This document shows positions 1 through 5,942 of a DNA stretch of 7,802 nt, piece after piece. Positions within the stretch are counted from its first letter, which is position 1, and every line of letters starts with the position of its first letter. The position numbers were made by a program, and so were the translations under genes. Origin of the DNA: Clostridia bacterium (GTDB taxonomy: Bacteria > Bacillota_A > Clostridia > Christensenellales > Borkfalkiaceae); assembly GCA_017462505.1 (NCBI GenBank), contig JAFTQY010000063.1:1-7802 (forward strand). Reading direction: 5' to 3'. The notes beneath the pieces were generated by a model, which saw nothing but the letters and a program-made list of their open reading frames with translations, searched no databases and had not been told where the DNA came from.

Positions 1-101
1 GGTACAGGAGATTAAAGGAAGGGCAAAAGGTTTCGTATGAAACAGAACCCGATCCCAAAAATCCCGAAAAACTCCGCGCAGTGAACGTGCAAGCGTTGTG
101 A
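1..101 (+). CDS. Cold-shock-domain protein, C-terminal fragment
   Basis: This is the 3' end of a gene cut by the left edge, read in the frame that begins at base 3 and stops at TGA 99-101. The visible 32 residues include LKEGQKVSYETE, then DPKNPEKL, then RAVNVQAL. The pattern EGQ-x-V-x-[FY]-x-x-E followed by A-x-N-V is the usual end of the small single-stranded nucleic-acid-binding cold-shock (CspA-type OB-fold) proteins: beta-strand 4, a loop, and the final strand. The charged Asp/Pro/Lys insert between the last two strands is somewhat longer than the Gly-rich turn of typical CspA proteins. The RNP1 and RNP2 motifs would lie upstream, outside the window, so the assignment rests on the C-terminus alone. 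A larger protein ending in a cold-shock or S1-like domain is possible. Confidence 0.7.
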   Translation, partial: YRRLKEGQKVSYETEPDPKNPEKLRAVNVQAL

Positions 102-131
102 TTCGTTGGCTGTATGTTTGGCGCAAATTTT

Positions 132-165
132 AACCGTGTCGAAAAGGGCACGGTTTTAATTTTTT
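132..165 (+). terminator. Rho-independent terminator after the cold-shock-like gene
   Basis: Bases 132-140 can pair with 147-155. Seven of the pairs (AACCGTG with CACGGTT) are Watson-Crick; one further pair is T-G and the innermost is C-G. They close a loop of about six bases (141-146). A T-rich run follows (TTTTAATTTTTT, 154-165). It lies about 30 bases after the stop codon of the upstream gene and before the lgt promoter, where a terminator would be expected. Its strength was not calculated. Confidence 0.8.
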
Positions 166-190
166 GTACGGTGTTTTTTACGGCGTAGCG

Positions 191-219
191 TTGACAAAAA
201 CTTGCGGATATTGTATAAT
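191..219 (+). promoter_or_regulatory. Consensus sigma-A promoter for lgt-galK
   Basis: A perfect TTGACA (-35) lies at 191-196 and a perfect TATAAT (-10) at 214-219, separated by exactly 17 bases. A start of transcription near 225-227 is expected, giving a leader of only about 25 bases before the lgt ATG at 252. No operator-like inverted repeat is evident around it, so the sequence gives no sign of a dedicated repressor. Confidence 0.9.
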
Positions 220-241
220 GTCATTATCCCAAAACGCAAAT

Positions 242-245
242 GGAG
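242..245 (+). promoter_or_regulatory. Shine-Dalgarno site fixing the lgt start at 252
   Basis: GGAG at 242-245 sits six bases before ATG 252. The upstream in-frame ATG at 240 overlaps this site, has no purine-rich sequence of its own before it, and would lie only about 14 bases after the predicted transcription start. The start at 252 is therefore preferred. The same GGAG-CAAA arrangement precedes the phosphatase gene at 4760. Confidence 0.75.
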
Positions 246-251
246 CAAACC

Positions 252-1142
252 ATGTATCCCCACGAAATTTTCCTCGGTATACACGCATACGAGCTGTGCC
301 TAGTGATCGGTATGGTGGCGGCGCTCTTTTTGGCGGATAAAATGGCGGTAAAGGCGGGGTTTAGTATTCCTCTGCAAAGGCAACTGGTGATATCTGCCGT
401 CACGGCGATTTTATTTGGATTGCTCGGCGCGGCGCTTTTTCAATCCTTTTACGACTTTTTAGAAACGGGGAAATTTTCCTTGAACGCGGGGCTGACCTTT
501 TACGGCGGCTTGATCGTCGGCGCGGGCGCGTTTTTGCTCATGTGGTTCGTATTGACAAAGCCCTTGAAATTGTACGACGAGGCGAAAAAGCAATTTCCCT
601 GCGTGGCGAATATCGCGGCGGTGCTTGTTCCTATGGCGCACGGCTTTGGACGTATCGGCTGTCTTTTGGGCGGGTGTTGCTACGGCAAGATCACGGACGG
701 GTGGTACGGCGTGCCCCATTACGACGTTTGCGTGGAGAGCGTGTGCTATGATAAGGTGAACGTAGTGCCCATTCAGCTGTTTGAGGCGATTTTCTTGTTT
801 GCCTTGGCGGGCGTGCTCTTGTGGCTGTATTTGCGTGGGGCAAAACGCGGGGAAAGCAGACGGCAAACGCCGCTCTTGCCCGTGTACATGATCGCGTACG
901 GGATTTGGCGGTTTATCATCGAATATTTCCGCGCGGACGAGCGTGGGAAAACGGTTATTCCCTTTTTAACGCCGTCGCAGCTGATTGCGATATTGTTGAT
1001 CGTGGGCGGGGTTATTTATCTTTTGGCTTGGTATTTTACCAGAAAACGTGGAAAAATTACGGAAACGGGCGCGGTTGCGGGCGTTTCCGAAACAAATAAG
1101 GAGTATTCAGATGACGAAGACGGAAGGAATACAGGCGTTTAA
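252..1142 (+). CDS. lgt: Prolipoprotein diacylglyceryl transferase family protein
   Basis: The 296-residue product is a polytopic membrane protein with roughly seven hydrophobic segments (near 12-30, 45-66, 83-103, 117-130, 178-195, 207-224 and 242-263). Lgt transfers the diacylglyceryl group of phosphatidylglycerol to the lipobox cysteine of pre-lipoproteins, the first step of bacterial lipoprotein maturation. Family marks include LTFYGG (81-86), the signature region HGFGRIGCLLGGCCYG (130-145), VPIQLFEA (172-179) and IWRFIIEYFRADERG (218-232). The Arg residues in GRIG and in the FRADERG region fit the arginines reported as essential in E. coli Lgt. The usual GRIGNFxNxE signature is replaced by a Cys-rich version, and two further cysteines (160, 165) lie just downstream. 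The charged C-terminal tail after the last helix overlaps the galK start by 32 bases in another frame. It could be a divergent Lgt paralogue rather than the housekeeping enzyme. Confidence 0.85.
   Translation: MYPHEIFLGIHAYELCLVIGMVAALFLADKMAVKAGFSIPLQRQLVISAVTAILFGLLGAALFQSFYDFLETGKFSLNAGLTFYGGLIVGAGAFLLMWFVLTKPLKLYDEAKKQFPCVANIAAVLVPMAHGFGRIGCLLGGCCYGKITDGWYGVPHYDVCVESVCYDKVNVVPIQLFEAIFLFALAGVLLWLYLRGAKRGESRRQTPLLPVYMIAYGIWRFIIEYFRADERGKTVIPFLTPSQLIAILLIVGGVIYLLAWYFTRKRGKITETGAVAGVSETNKEYSDDEDGRNTGV
1098..1103 (+). promoter_or_regulatory. Ribosome binding site of galK inside the lgt coding region
   Basis: AAGGAG at 1098-1103 stands seven bases before ATG 1111 and lies within the last codons of lgt. 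It fixes the galK start at 1111 rather than at an in-frame upstream candidate at 1048. The latter would add 21 basic residues unlike any galactokinase N-terminus. Confidence 0.85.
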
Positions 1143-2268
1143 GGACGTGTTTGGGGCAGAGCCGACCGATTTGTTTACGGCGGCGGGCAGAATTAACGTG
1201 ATCGGAGAGCATATCGATTATTGCGGCGGAAAGGTTTTTCCTGCGGCGCTCAACCTGCGCTGTAACGTATACGCGCGCAAAACGGGCGGAAAGACGGTTC
1301 GCCTTGCGTTTCGCGGTATCGACGGCATTGTGGAGCTTTGCACCGATAAGCTGGATAGCTATAAGGATTTAAAAATCGGGAATTATCAGGCGGGAGTTGC
1401 CTATTATTTACAGGAAACGGGCGTGGAGATCGTCGGTTGCGACTTGTATTACGATTGCACCGTGCCGTTCGGGAGCGGGCTTTCCTCGTCTGCGGCGATC
1501 GAAGTGGCGACGGCGGTGGCGTTTAGCGAATACGCGGGCGTTGCCTACGATAAGGTGCAGCTTGCCCTGCTTTCGCAACGTGCGGAAAACAAATACGCGG
1601 GGGTCAATTGCGGTATCATGGATCAGTTTGCCTCGGCGATGGGCAAGAAGGATCACGCCGTGCTTTTGGACTGTTCCGACCTTTCGTACGAATACGTCCC
1701 CCTGCATTTGGGGGAATACTGCCTCGTTGTGGCGAACTGCGACAAGCCGCATAGCCTTGTGGAAAGCAAGTACAACGTGCGTCGTCAAGAGGTGGAAGCG
1801 GCGCTCAAAACCTTGCAGACAAAGGCGGACGTGCAATGCCTTGCGGAAATCACGCCCAAGCAATTTAACGAATTGAAATACCTGTTTTCGGGCGTGGTGG
1901 CGAAGCGTGCAGAGCACGTCGTAATGGAATGCGATCGCGTACATAAAGCGGTGGCGGCGTTAAAGGCGGGAGATTTGGAAGAGCTGGGAAGATTGCTCAA
2001 CGAAAGCCATTACAGTCTGCGGGATTTGTACGAGGTGACGGGCAAGGAGCTCGATTCCCTGACGGCGTTTGCCAGAAAAGAGACGGCGTGCTTAGGCTCG
2101 CGCATGATCGGCGCGGGGTTTGGCGGTTGCACCATTTCCATTGTCAAAAAGACGGAGGTGGACGGCTTTATCCGTCGGGTCGGAAAGGCATATCACGACG
2201 CGATCGGCTACAAGGCAAGCTTTTACGAAACGTCGATAGAGGACGGTATCACGGTAGAAAAATTGTAA
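1111..2268 (+). CDS. galK: Galactokinase
   Basis: The 385-residue product matches the usual length of this cytoplasmic GHMP-family kinase, which phosphorylates alpha-D-galactose to galactose-1-phosphate with ATP in the Leloir pathway. Three family motifs are intact. The galactokinase signature GRINVIGEHIDYCGG is at 26-40, with Glu33 and Asp36 in the sugar-binding positions. The ATP loop PFGSGLSSSAAI is at 119-130. The glycine-rich GAGFGGC is at 334-340. GIMDQFASA (168-176) carries the likely catalytic Asp171, and Arg27 fits the partner arginine. HSLVESKYNVRRQE (214-227) is also typical. The gene shares a promoter with lgt and overlaps its end by 32 bases, so translation may be coupled. No galT or galE is present in the window. 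I see no frameshift or missing active-site residue. Galacturonokinase or an N-acetylgalactosamine kinase are less likely relatives. Confidence 0.95.
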   Translation: MTKTEGIQAFKDVFGAEPTDLFTAAGRINVIGEHIDYCGGKVFPAALNLRCNVYARKTGGKTVRLAFRGIDGIVELCTDKLDSYKDLKIGNYQAGVAYYLQETGVEIVGCDLYYDCTVPFGSGLSSSAAIEVATAVAFSEYAGVAYDKVQLALLSQRAENKYAGVNCGIMDQFASAMGKKDHAVLLDCSDLSYEYVPLHLGEYCLVVANCDKPHSLVESKYNVRRQEVEAALKTLQTKADVQCLAEITPKQFNELKYLFSGVVAKRAEHVVMECDRVHKAVAALKAGDLEELGRLLNESHYSLRDLYEVTGKELDSLTAFARKETACLGSRMIGAGFGGCTISIVKKTEVDGFIRRVGKAYHDAIGYKASFYETSIEDGITVEKL

Positions 2269-2306
2269 AAAAATACGGCGGAACACAAGATTTGTGTTCC
2301 GCCTTT
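2267..2306. terminator. Bidirectional terminator between galK and cca
   Basis: GGCGGAACACAA (2277-2288) pairs perfectly with TTGTGTTCCGCC (2292-2303), a 12-pair stem with a 3-base loop, or 11 pairs if the tip opens. On the plus strand it is followed by TTTCTCT, a weak T-run. On the minus strand it is followed three bases later by seven Ts (complement of A 2267-2273). It thus ends the converging galK and cca transcripts, and by the T-run length it looks stronger for cca. Confidence 0.9.
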
Positions 2307-2351
2307 CTCTGTGGCGTAAAAAACGTTCAACAAGACACGGTAGGGGGTGCT

Positions 2352-3710
2352 TTATCCTTTTAAGCCCTTTTCCATGCCCGCGGCAAGGCGCAAGAGCCGT
2401 TCTTTTTCGTTGTCCTTAGGCGTGCATGCCGTATGCATCAAAAGGGCGTGCAATACCGCCGATACGTGTTTGGGCGCAATGCCGAGGGTAAGCAAGTCGT
2501 TTCCTTTGACGGCAAGCTCCTTTAAGGTAAAGGGCACGTGTTCCTTTTGCATGGTATCGAGCAATTCCCGCCAACGCAGACAGGTGGGCGCGTCGCGCAG
2601 ATCGTCCATACACGCGGAAAAATCCGCTTGCTTTAACGGCAGTAGATCTTCTAAAAGCTCGTAACGCTCTACCAAAAAACGGCGCAATTTATGCTCGCTC
2701 GTTTTGCAATCGAGGTCGTACATGTGCCATTTGACAAGGGCGCATACCCGTTCCACCGTCTTTTTCGGCGCTTTTAATCGGTTTAAAATATTCCGCGCGA
2801 GGATTTCCCCCTCGATCGGGTGCGCGTGGTATTTTCCGTCCCGTCGCATGCAAAAGGGCTTGCCTACGTCGTGCAAAAGCGCGGCAAGGCGCACCTTAGG
2901 CGGAGCGTATTTGACGGCGCGGAAGGAATGTTCCAAAACGTCGTATTTATGAAAATCCGCCCGTTGCGCCATGCCCTTGCCCAAGGCAAGCTCGGGGAAT
3001 ATCCGTTCAAAAACGCCGATCTCGTCCAAAAGGCTCAAACCGCGGTACGCACCGCCCGCCACGCCGTGTTTTTCGTCGGCGGCAAGGATAAAAAGCAGCT
3101 CCGTATAAATACGTTCGGGGGAAATATCGTCGATAAGCGCAGCGTTTTCCTTTGCGCCGATCAGACAATCGCTATCGGGTGCAAAATCAAGCTGCGCCGC
3201 CTGACGGGCAAGGCGCATCAACCGAAGTCCGTCCTCACCGAACACTTTTTTTGCGGGGGCGACGGTCGTCAGCCGCTTTTCACGTATGGCGGGAAGACCG
3301 CCCAAGGGGTCTACGTACGTTTGCGTGGCGACGTCGTAATATACGGCGTTGCAGGTAAAATCCCGTCTGCGCGCGTCCAGCGTAATATCGTCGGTAAAAA
3401 ATACGTTGGTCGGGGTATGCACGCCGCGCACATATTCGTCCGAGCGAAAGGAAGAAAATTCAAACTCGTTGCGCTTGCTATCCCGCAATTTGACCGTACC
3501 CGTGTTGCGATAAACGGCGTGGACGGTGAACCCGTGCGCCGTGGCAAGCGCGGCAAAATCCTCGGCGAGCATAGGCGAGCAGATATCCCAATCGGGGCTT
3601 TGATTTTCAAAGCCGATGAGATGATCGCGCACCGCGCCGCCGACGATATACAGGGGCTTTGGCAGGATTTTTGCCAAAGCAATCAGGCTGTTTGGTAACA
3701 AATGAAACAT
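2352..3710 (-). CDS. cca: CCA-adding tRNA nucleotidyltransferase with HD domain
   Basis: This 452-residue protein is a class II CCA-adding enzyme. It builds or repairs the 3'-CCA end of tRNA from CTP and ATP without a nucleic acid template. In order it shows GGAVRD (24-29), the metal-binding DWD (40-42), RRDFTCNA (115-122), DGLRLMRLAR (160-169) and SPERIYTELLFIL (197-209). These are the head, neck and nucleotide-recognition motifs of the family. An HD phosphohydrolase domain follows (LLHDVGKP at 278-285, then HAHPIEGE at 295-302). A C-terminal helical region with VKGNDLLTLGIAP (402-414) is typical of the bacterial HD-type enzymes. The gene is monocistronic here. The start is the ATG at 3708-3710, preceded by AAGGA; an upstream in-frame TTG lies before the predicted transcription start and is excluded. 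A CC-only or A-only enzyme, or a poly(A) polymerase, cannot be fully ruled out from sequence alone. Confidence 0.88.
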   Translation of the reverse strand: MFHLLPNSLIALAKILPKPLYIVGGAVRDHLIGFENQSPDWDICSPMLAEDFAALATAHGFTVHAVYRNTGTVKLRDSKRNEFEFSSFRSDEYVRGVHTPTNVFFTDDITLDARRRDFTCNAVYYDVATQTYVDPLGGLPAIREKRLTTVAPAKKVFGEDGLRLMRLARQAAQLDFAPDSDCLIGAKENAALIDDISPERIYTELLFILAADEKHGVAGGAYRGLSLLDEIGVFERIFPELALGKGMAQRADFHKYDVLEHSFRAVKYAPPKVRLAALLHDVGKPFCMRRDGKYHAHPIEGEILARNILNRLKAPKKTVERVCALVKWHMYDLDCKTSEHKLRRFLVERYELLEDLLPLKQADFSACMDDLRDAPTCLRWRELLDTMQKEHVPFTLKELAVKGNDLLTLGIAPKHVSAVLHALLMHTACTPKDNEKERLLRLAAGMEKGLKG

Positions 3711-3714
3711 TTTT

Positions 3715-3722
3715 CCGTCCTT
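3715..3722 (-). promoter_or_regulatory. Shine-Dalgarno site fixing the cca start
   Basis: Read on the minus strand, AAGGACGG (3722 down to 3715) precedes ATG 3710-3708 with four A residues between; AAGGA alone is seven bases from the ATG. This selects the 452-residue form of the protein over the one starting at TTG 3755. Confidence 0.75.
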
Positions 3723-3745
3723 TTCGAGATTTTTTTTACATTTTA

Positions 3746-3774
3746 AGTATATCAAATCGGAAAATAAATTGCAA
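3746..3774 (-). promoter_or_regulatory. Leftward promoter for cca
   Basis: On the minus strand TTGCAA (3774 to 3769) and TATACT (3751 to 3746) are separated by 17 bases, each one substitution or so from consensus. Transcription would begin near 3739, leaving a leader of about 29 bases before the cca ATG. The -35 hexamer is self-complementary and is also the -35 of the rightward promoter. Confidence 0.75.
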
Positions 3775-3797
3775 TTCTTGGCAAAGTGTTATATAAT
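3769..3797 (+). promoter_or_regulatory. Rightward promoter for the lipid kinase operon
   Basis: TTGCAA at 3769-3774 and a perfect TATAAT at 3792-3797 are 17 bases apart. The expected transcription start is near 3804, giving a leader of about 47 bases. That leader contains only a weak A/T hairpin (3810-3816 with 3820-3826). The -35 is physically the same six base pairs used by the cca promoter. Confidence 0.8.
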
Positions 3798-3850
3798 AGT
3801 TTTACAGAAAAAAATCAAAGATTTTTACAAAAGCACGAAAAAGGGGATTT

Positions 3851-4714
3851 ATGCAACACATAATCGTCAATCCCGTATCGGGAAAAAAGCGTAGCGTGAA
3901 AAATTTACGCACCGTGGAAACGCTGTTAGCGCAAGCACAGATCGAGTACGAGGTACATACCACTGCGGCGGCGGGCGACGCGGAAAAAATCGTGCGGGAG
4001 CTTACCGAGCGGGGCGAAAACAATATCATGGTTTTGGGCGGCGACGGCACGCTGCACGAGGCGCTCAACGGGATCGCCGACCCGACCAAATGCTGCGTGG
4101 CGCTCATTCCCAGCGGCACGGGAAACGACTTTGCGGAAAAGCTGGGTATTCCCTTAAAGGCGGAGGACGCGGTAAAGCTGTTTTTAAACGGCGAGCCAAA
4201 AGAGATCGACTATTTGCAGGTAGGCGATCGGCGCTGTATGAACGTCGCGGGCTTGGGTATGGACGTGGACGTGTTGGAGCGTTGCCAAAAGGGTAAAATG
4301 CGCGGCAAGCTGAAATATTTCGTCAGCCTGCTCAAAAGCTTTTTCGTGTTTAAGGGCTATGCGATCGTGATGTATCGCGACGGCGTAGAGGAAAAGCACG
4401 ACGCATTGCTCGCGGCGGTGTGCAACGGGTCGCAATTCGGCGGCGGTATTCCCATTTGCCCGCCTGCCGAGGTCAACGACGGGCTGATGAACGTCATGGT
4501 CGTCGATCATATCAAGGGCAAATGGCAACTGTTAAAAGCGCTCATGACGTTGATGAAAGGGAAGATGCCGCAATACAAACGCACGACCCATTTCCTGTGC
4601 GAAAGCGTGCGCTTTGAGCCGCTCACCCCCTGTACGGTACAGCTTGACGGGGAATTGTATCCCAACCTGCCCTTTGAAGCGAAAATAGGCAAGGGCTTGA
4701 AAATGTATTATTGA
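3851..4714 (+). CDS. Diacylglycerol kinase family lipid kinase
   Basis: The 287-residue product belongs to the DAGK catalytic family (YegS/BmrU/DgkB-like), soluble or peripheral kinases that phosphorylate a lipid hydroxyl with ATP, classically diacylglycerol to phosphatidic acid. The N-terminal domain shows NPVSGKK (7-13), the nucleotide-binding GGDGT (63-67) and PSGTGNDFA (87-95). The second domain has CNGSQFGGGIPICPPAEVND (191-210), with the conserved DG at 210-211, and the C-terminal QLDGE (264-268). All key glycine and acidic positions of the family are present and the length is normal. AAGGGG at 3841-3846 precedes the ATG. It is the first gene after the divergent promoter. Substrate cannot be read from sequence: recycling of diacylglycerol, or phosphorylation of undecaprenol-like or sphingoid-like lipids, are the alternatives. 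Confidence 0.9.
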   Translation: MQHIIVNPVSGKKRSVKNLRTVETLLAQAQIEYEVHTTAAAGDAEKIVRELTERGENNIMVLGGDGTLHEALNGIADPTKCCVALIPSGTGNDFAEKLGIPLKAEDAVKLFLNGEPKEIDYLQVGDRRCMNVAGLGMDVDVLERCQKGKMRGKLKYFVSLLKSFFVFKGYAIVMYRDGVEEKHDALLAAVCNGSQFGGGIPICPPAEVNDGLMNVMVVDHIKGKWQLLKALMTLMKGKMPQYKRTTHFLCESVRFEPLTPCTVQLDGELYPNLPFEAKIGKGLKMYY

Positions 4715-4759
4715 CGATTTTACGGCAAGCAACGCACGTAAAAGCAAACGGAGCAAAAA

Positions 4760-5845
4760 ATGCAAAACGGAACGTATAAAAAAATACTCAACGCGATGCC
4801 CGAGGGGGTGTTCGTGTTCGACGATAAGCTGCGCGTGAAATTCACGAACGCGGCGTTTCGGCGTTCCGTTTCCGACGAAGTAAAACCCAGCGGCACGCTT
4901 GCGGACGTGGTGGGCTGCCGTGAACAAAACGCCTGCGGGCAAAATTCCGCGTGCGAATATTGCACGTTCTATCGCGCGATGAAAGGGGCGGTTGCGGAGC
5001 GTGCGGAAAAGACGGAGACTCTGCACACGACGGTCAAGCGCGCGGGGCATACGGACAAGCTGTCCCTGCGGATACGCGTTCTGCCCGCCGACAACAAAGG
5101 CAAGCTGTTTTTGGGGATCACGGACGGGAGCTATCAAACGGAGATCGAGCGGGAAATGCTTTCGGCGCAGCAAATGCAACAGCGTTTATTGCCTGCGGGC
5201 AAGAGTATGGGAGGCGTGAATTATTCGTTTATGTATATTCCCTGTTTGGGGGTTGGCGGCGACCTGCCCGACGTGTACGAGCTAAACGGCAATACCTACG
5301 GCGTGCTTGCCGACGTATCGGGCAAGGGGATTTCGGCGGGTATGCTTTCGGCGTTTGTCAAAGCGGGCTTGGATCGGCGTGAACCCGACCTTGCCAAAGC
5401 CCTTTCAAAGCTCAACGTCAAATTTAACGAACTGCACCAAGACGAGCGTTCGTATATCACGGTGGCGGCGGTGCGTATCGATAAAACGCAGGGCAAAATG
5501 CGCTACGTAATGGCGGGGCATAATGCGCCGATCTTGCTCAAAAATCGGTTCGGTATCCACGAGATCGAGTCGGTGGGTATGCCCATTTCCAACTGGGTGG
5601 ACAACGCGACGTACGAGGAAAAGGAGCTGCCCTTTGAACGGGGAGATTTGCTCGTTTTGCTCACGGACGGCGTGACCGAGTGCATGAACGCCAAGGGCGA
5701 GCTGTTCGGGATAGAACGGACGGAAAGCGTGCTGATGCAATCGCGCGGGGCGGAAGATTTTATCGGGAAACTGAAAACGGCGCTCGGCGTGTTCAGCGGC
5801 GGGAAATTCAGCGACGATATCACGGCGATCGCATTCGATTTGTAA
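4760..5845 (+). CDS. PAS domain SpoIIE-type PP2C serine phosphatase
   Basis: The 361-residue protein has three parts. Residues 1 to about 122 form a PAS-like sensor (ILNAMPEGVFVFDDKLRVKF at 9-28). It contains Cys53, Cys59, Cys65 and Cys68 in a C-x5-C-x5-C-x2-C pattern. A helical linker, about 125-145, resembles those that couple sensors to RsbU/SpoIIE phosphatases (QQMQQRLLP). From about 150 to the end lies the PP2C domain: GGDLPDV (166-172), ADVSGKGISAG (184-194), MAGHNAP (251-257), LLTDGVTE (300-307) and SDDITAIAF (351-359). The acidic metal ligands (Asp168, Asp185, Asp303 and the DD at 352-353) are kept. Such enzymes usually dephosphorylate anti-sigma-factor antagonists. No sigma factor, RsbV or RsbW is in the window, so the substrate is unknown. 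No membrane segment is seen. GGAG at 4750-4753 supports the start, 45 bases after the lipid kinase. Confidence 0.9.
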   Translation: MQNGTYKKILNAMPEGVFVFDDKLRVKFTNAAFRRSVSDEVKPSGTLADVVGCREQNACGQNSACEYCTFYRAMKGAVAERAEKTETLHTTVKRAGHTDKLSLRIRVLPADNKGKLFLGITDGSYQTEIEREMLSAQQMQQRLLPAGKSMGGVNYSFMYIPCLGVGGDLPDVYELNGNTYGVLADVSGKGISAGMLSAFVKAGLDRREPDLAKALSKLNVKFNELHQDERSYITVAAVRIDKTQGKMRYVMAGHNAPILLKNRFGIHEIESVGMPISNWVDNATYEEKELPFERGDLLVLLTDGVTECMNAKGELFGIERTESVLMQSRGAEDFIGKLKTALGVFSGGKFSDDITAIAFDL

Positions 5846-5868
5846 GGCGGAGAAAAATTAGGAAACAC

Positions 5869-5880
5869 AGCCGCGCGGCT
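5869..5880. repeat. Perfect 12-base palindrome in the phosphatase-membrane protein gap
   Basis: AGCCGCGCGGCT reads the same on both strands and is the most GC-rich part of the 97-base gap at 5846-5942. No T-tract follows, so it is not a standard terminator. It could be a protein-binding site, a short RNA stem that shapes processing between cistrons, or chance. The remainder of the gap is A-rich, with a stray GGCGGAG (5847-5853) that has no usable start codon after it. Confidence 0.4.
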
Positions 5881-5942
5881 TGCATAAAAGACGGGCGGTT
5901 TGGCAAAAAATACAAGGAAAACCAAAAGACAAGGGGAGCGTT

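Noticed and set aside
240..251. ATG at 240 as the lgt start
   Set aside because: It overlaps the GGAG that serves ATG 252 and has no ribosome binding site of its own.
2820..3698. Plus-strand open frame of 292 codons opposite cca
   Set aside because: The minus strand encodes an intact CCA-adding enzyme with all motifs over the same bases. The plus-strand product is basic and motif-free.
3711..3755. TTG at 3755 as the cca start
   Set aside because: It lies upstream of the predicted transcription start near 3739, while ATG 3710 has a good Shine-Dalgarno site.
3810..3826. A/T hairpin in the leader of the lipid kinase gene, considered as an attenuator
   Set aside because: It has seven pairs, six of them A-T, with no separate T-run and no alternative pairing partner. 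It is too weak to call.
4532..5179. Minus-strand open frame of 215 codons spanning the lipid kinase end and phosphatase start
   Set aside because: It overlaps two well-supported genes, is Arg/His/Phe rich and lacks any family motif.
5880..5942. TTG at 5880 as the start of the membrane protein
   Set aside because: No ribosome binding site precedes it at proper distance, whereas ATG 5943 follows AAGGGGAG.
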